Shown here: positions 63,801 to 64,000 of the stretch, piece after piece
Position numbering within the stretch: position 1 is the first letter of the stretch
How the letters are laid out: every line of letters starts with the position of its first letter
NCBI GenBank assembly: GCA_036245525.1
Contig: BTPG01000007.1
Location: 126,621,060-126,685,059, forward strand
Length of the DNA stretch: 64,000 nt
DNA from: Semisulcospira habei
Taxonomy: Eukaryota; Mollusca; Gastropoda; Semisulcospiridae
Reading direction: 5' to 3'
The notes under the pieces: generated by a model
The model's input: the letters and a program-made list of their open reading frames with translations, nothing else
What the model was told of the DNA's origin: nothing
Database searches by the model: none
Position numbers and translations under genes: made by a program

Positions 63801-64000
63801 AGTTTAGCAAGCACACACCACATGAAACAATAGTTGTCATTGTTCTGTATGTTGACTACAGCCTTTTTGTTTGCAACCTCTGTTGGCAGTGGTATCCATG
63901 CTTTACCTAATATAGGATGATACCTAGACTGCTTTAGTTGCAGTTCATGTACATGTCCTTCGTGCCAACCAGACCCCTTCATTTTTGCACTGTCAATCGC
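60824..64000 (-). CDS. Family B DNA polymerase, protein-primed type, N-terminus outside window
   Basis: Met at 63982 gives 1052 residues, but the frame is still open to the window edge, so the true start may be further right. Numbering from that Met: a CKRC...H...C zinc-finger-like unit (176-198). The 3'-5' exonuclease has Exo I YADFES (Asp234, Glu236), Exo II NLKGYD (377-382) and Exo III YLKAD (514-518). Polymerase: motif A YLDANNLYG (Asp616), motif B KLMNNACFG (768-776), motif C YTDTDS (865-870) and KMY (932-934). About 150 residues between A and B leave room for the TPR2 insertion of protein-primed enzymes. Inside the exonuclease, 328-358 carry an endonuclease VII-like unit (CWIC...DHDHITGRYRG...C). 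All catalytic residues are present. The 3' end overlaps the integrase tail by 45 bp. Confidence 0.93.
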   Translation of the reverse strand, partial: AIDSAKMKGSGWHEGHVHELQLKQSRYHPILGKAWIPLPTEVANKKAVVNIQNNDNYCFMWCVLAKLHFTKSKPERASNYTKFVNELNFSGIEFPVKIEDIDLFEKLNPGISVNVYVWDNESVDKLQPIRVSPIAPTYGKSEDRHVDMLLISSGDNFHYTIIRSMSRLIHNHVSKHNGKQEVCKRCLQRFSSIAVAHKHVLHCRSADDIQTVLKYPDPGSQVYFKNYGNQQKLPFVVYADFESLVVPYEGHVPETLPKTIKLSDQVVCSFGYIIVRSDGLHSEPVIYRGENAACLFLTEMRHLYSQVVQYLTTCQMPLVMTEEDKLKFDTAEMCWICEQPLGGDKVCDHDHITGRYRGAAHGDCNLKLKIDPKTYKLPIFFHNLKGYDSHIIMQAVDESYKKISCIAQTTEKYLTFRLDNKLAFYDSMQHLSLGLASLAEGLTEFPITSKYFEPELIKKGVYPYEYIDHWVVFEERRLPPKEKFYSTLTGKGISDSEYQHALDAWGKLGCQTIGDYHDQYLKADVCLLADVFESYREKGLLHYRLDPACYITSPGMTWDAFLKSSKISIDLLSDRTMGEMVERGLRGGISIAANNYARANNKYLDTFDPSSPGSRSFITYLDANNLYGWAMCELLPLKNFCLYDLSQYDVTESGLTNNIMNLDRNDPKGWIFEVDLEYPHHLHDYHNDYPLAVEKMSMTGKKEDTKLVPNLNDKFNYVCHYRLLQFYIRHGLVLKKVHRGIQFDQSAFMKDYIMKNTTLRARDGNTAFDKDFFKLMNNACFGKTMENPHHRKDVRLVTTESGAIKLTGKPQYTGYKEFHSSLYAVSLKKKIVKLDKPVFIGMAILELSKLLMLEFYYDYFKPKYPECRLLYTDTDSMIIDVPTEDFYEDMKTELHMYDTSDYPKDHPLFSTQNKKVPGKFKDELNGVPIVEYVGLRSKMYSILHQKGSQSKAKGIKKTAIKNKDIRHEHYKQVLDGALMPDYPNKSLRSNKHNLEIIQTHKKSLAVGDTKRVFHSKEKAYAPGHYRLKLSEDICDELVDELIDDLVTEMSNGVWGNNL

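Larger units (their letters stand above)
58100..64000. mobile_element. Compact Polinton/Maverick-related element (PolB + integrase), right end outside window
   Basis: Five co-oriented frames (58277-60868) meet a converging family B polymerase (60824 to beyond 64000). The left boundary must lie between the repeat ending near 58090 and the first ORF. No terminal inverted repeat could be confirmed because the right end is missing. Integrase plus protein-primed-type PolB is the hallmark pair of Polintons. Major and minor capsid, protease and packaging ATPase genes are not present in the visible 5.9 kb. Confidence 0.8.

Noticed and set aside
58100..64000. Integrated adenovirus or other complete virus
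   Set aside because: No capsid, protease or packaging gene is visible; the integrase and PolB fit a Polinton-type element.

Overview
The window looks like repeat-dominated genomic DNA of an invertebrate animal, most likely a mollusc. This is inferred from non-LTR retrotransposons of several clades, a Ty3/gypsy element, a Penelope fragment, long microsatellites, an ankyrin/SOCS-box gene (a metazoan domain pair), and tandem repeats ending in ACGGACG-rich tails of a kind I remember from mollusc genomes. I see no bacterial operons, rRNA or tRNA genes.

Layout. 1-4400: the tail of a LINE reverse transcriptase, then a cluster of TTAA-flanked miniature elements built around a conserved palindrome (TTCAAGGGT-GTGCCAGA-AGCTTGGCGCC and its complement). 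4403-6280 (-): the one convincing host gene, an ankyrin/SOCS-box protein. 6300-13440: tandem repeats, inverted repeat copies, a hAT-like MITE, a decayed RTE-like LINE and a SINE-like retroposon. 13442-21430: a CR1-like RT ORF, G-rich tracts, a Penelope GIY-YIG fragment and a decayed LINE. 21698-26514: a large inverted repeat whose left arm holds a full-length RTE-like LINE with an intact 1025-codon ORF. 26515-33850: mostly unassigned, with one possible promoter/first exon, a LINE tail and more palindromic MITEs.

34100-53955 is a nested stack. An L2-type LINE (+) was entered by a roughly 14 kb Ty3/gypsy element (-, 35668-49624, LTRs about 1.7 kb, TSD CCCTC), a SINE, a TTAA MITE and a foldback element. 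The gypsy element was in turn entered by a 5.1 kb LINE (38647-43786) and another SINE. Target-site duplications allow the order of events to be read. The gypsy pol order is protease-integrase-RT-RNase H, the unusual Gmr1-like order.

54034-58090: more palindromic MITEs and an unclassified repeat interrupted by two 5'-truncated LINEs, each with a TSD.

58244-64000 (running off the window) is the most interesting part. Four small tightly packed ORFs, three or four with hydrophobic segments, are followed by a retroviral-type DDE integrase split by a frameshift, then a converging 1052+-codon family B DNA polymerase of the protein-primed type carrying an endonuclease VII-like zinc/HNH insert. It resembles a compact Polinton/Maverick relative. 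No capsid, protease or packaging ATPase gene is visible, and every small ORF has a candidate 3' splice site just upstream.
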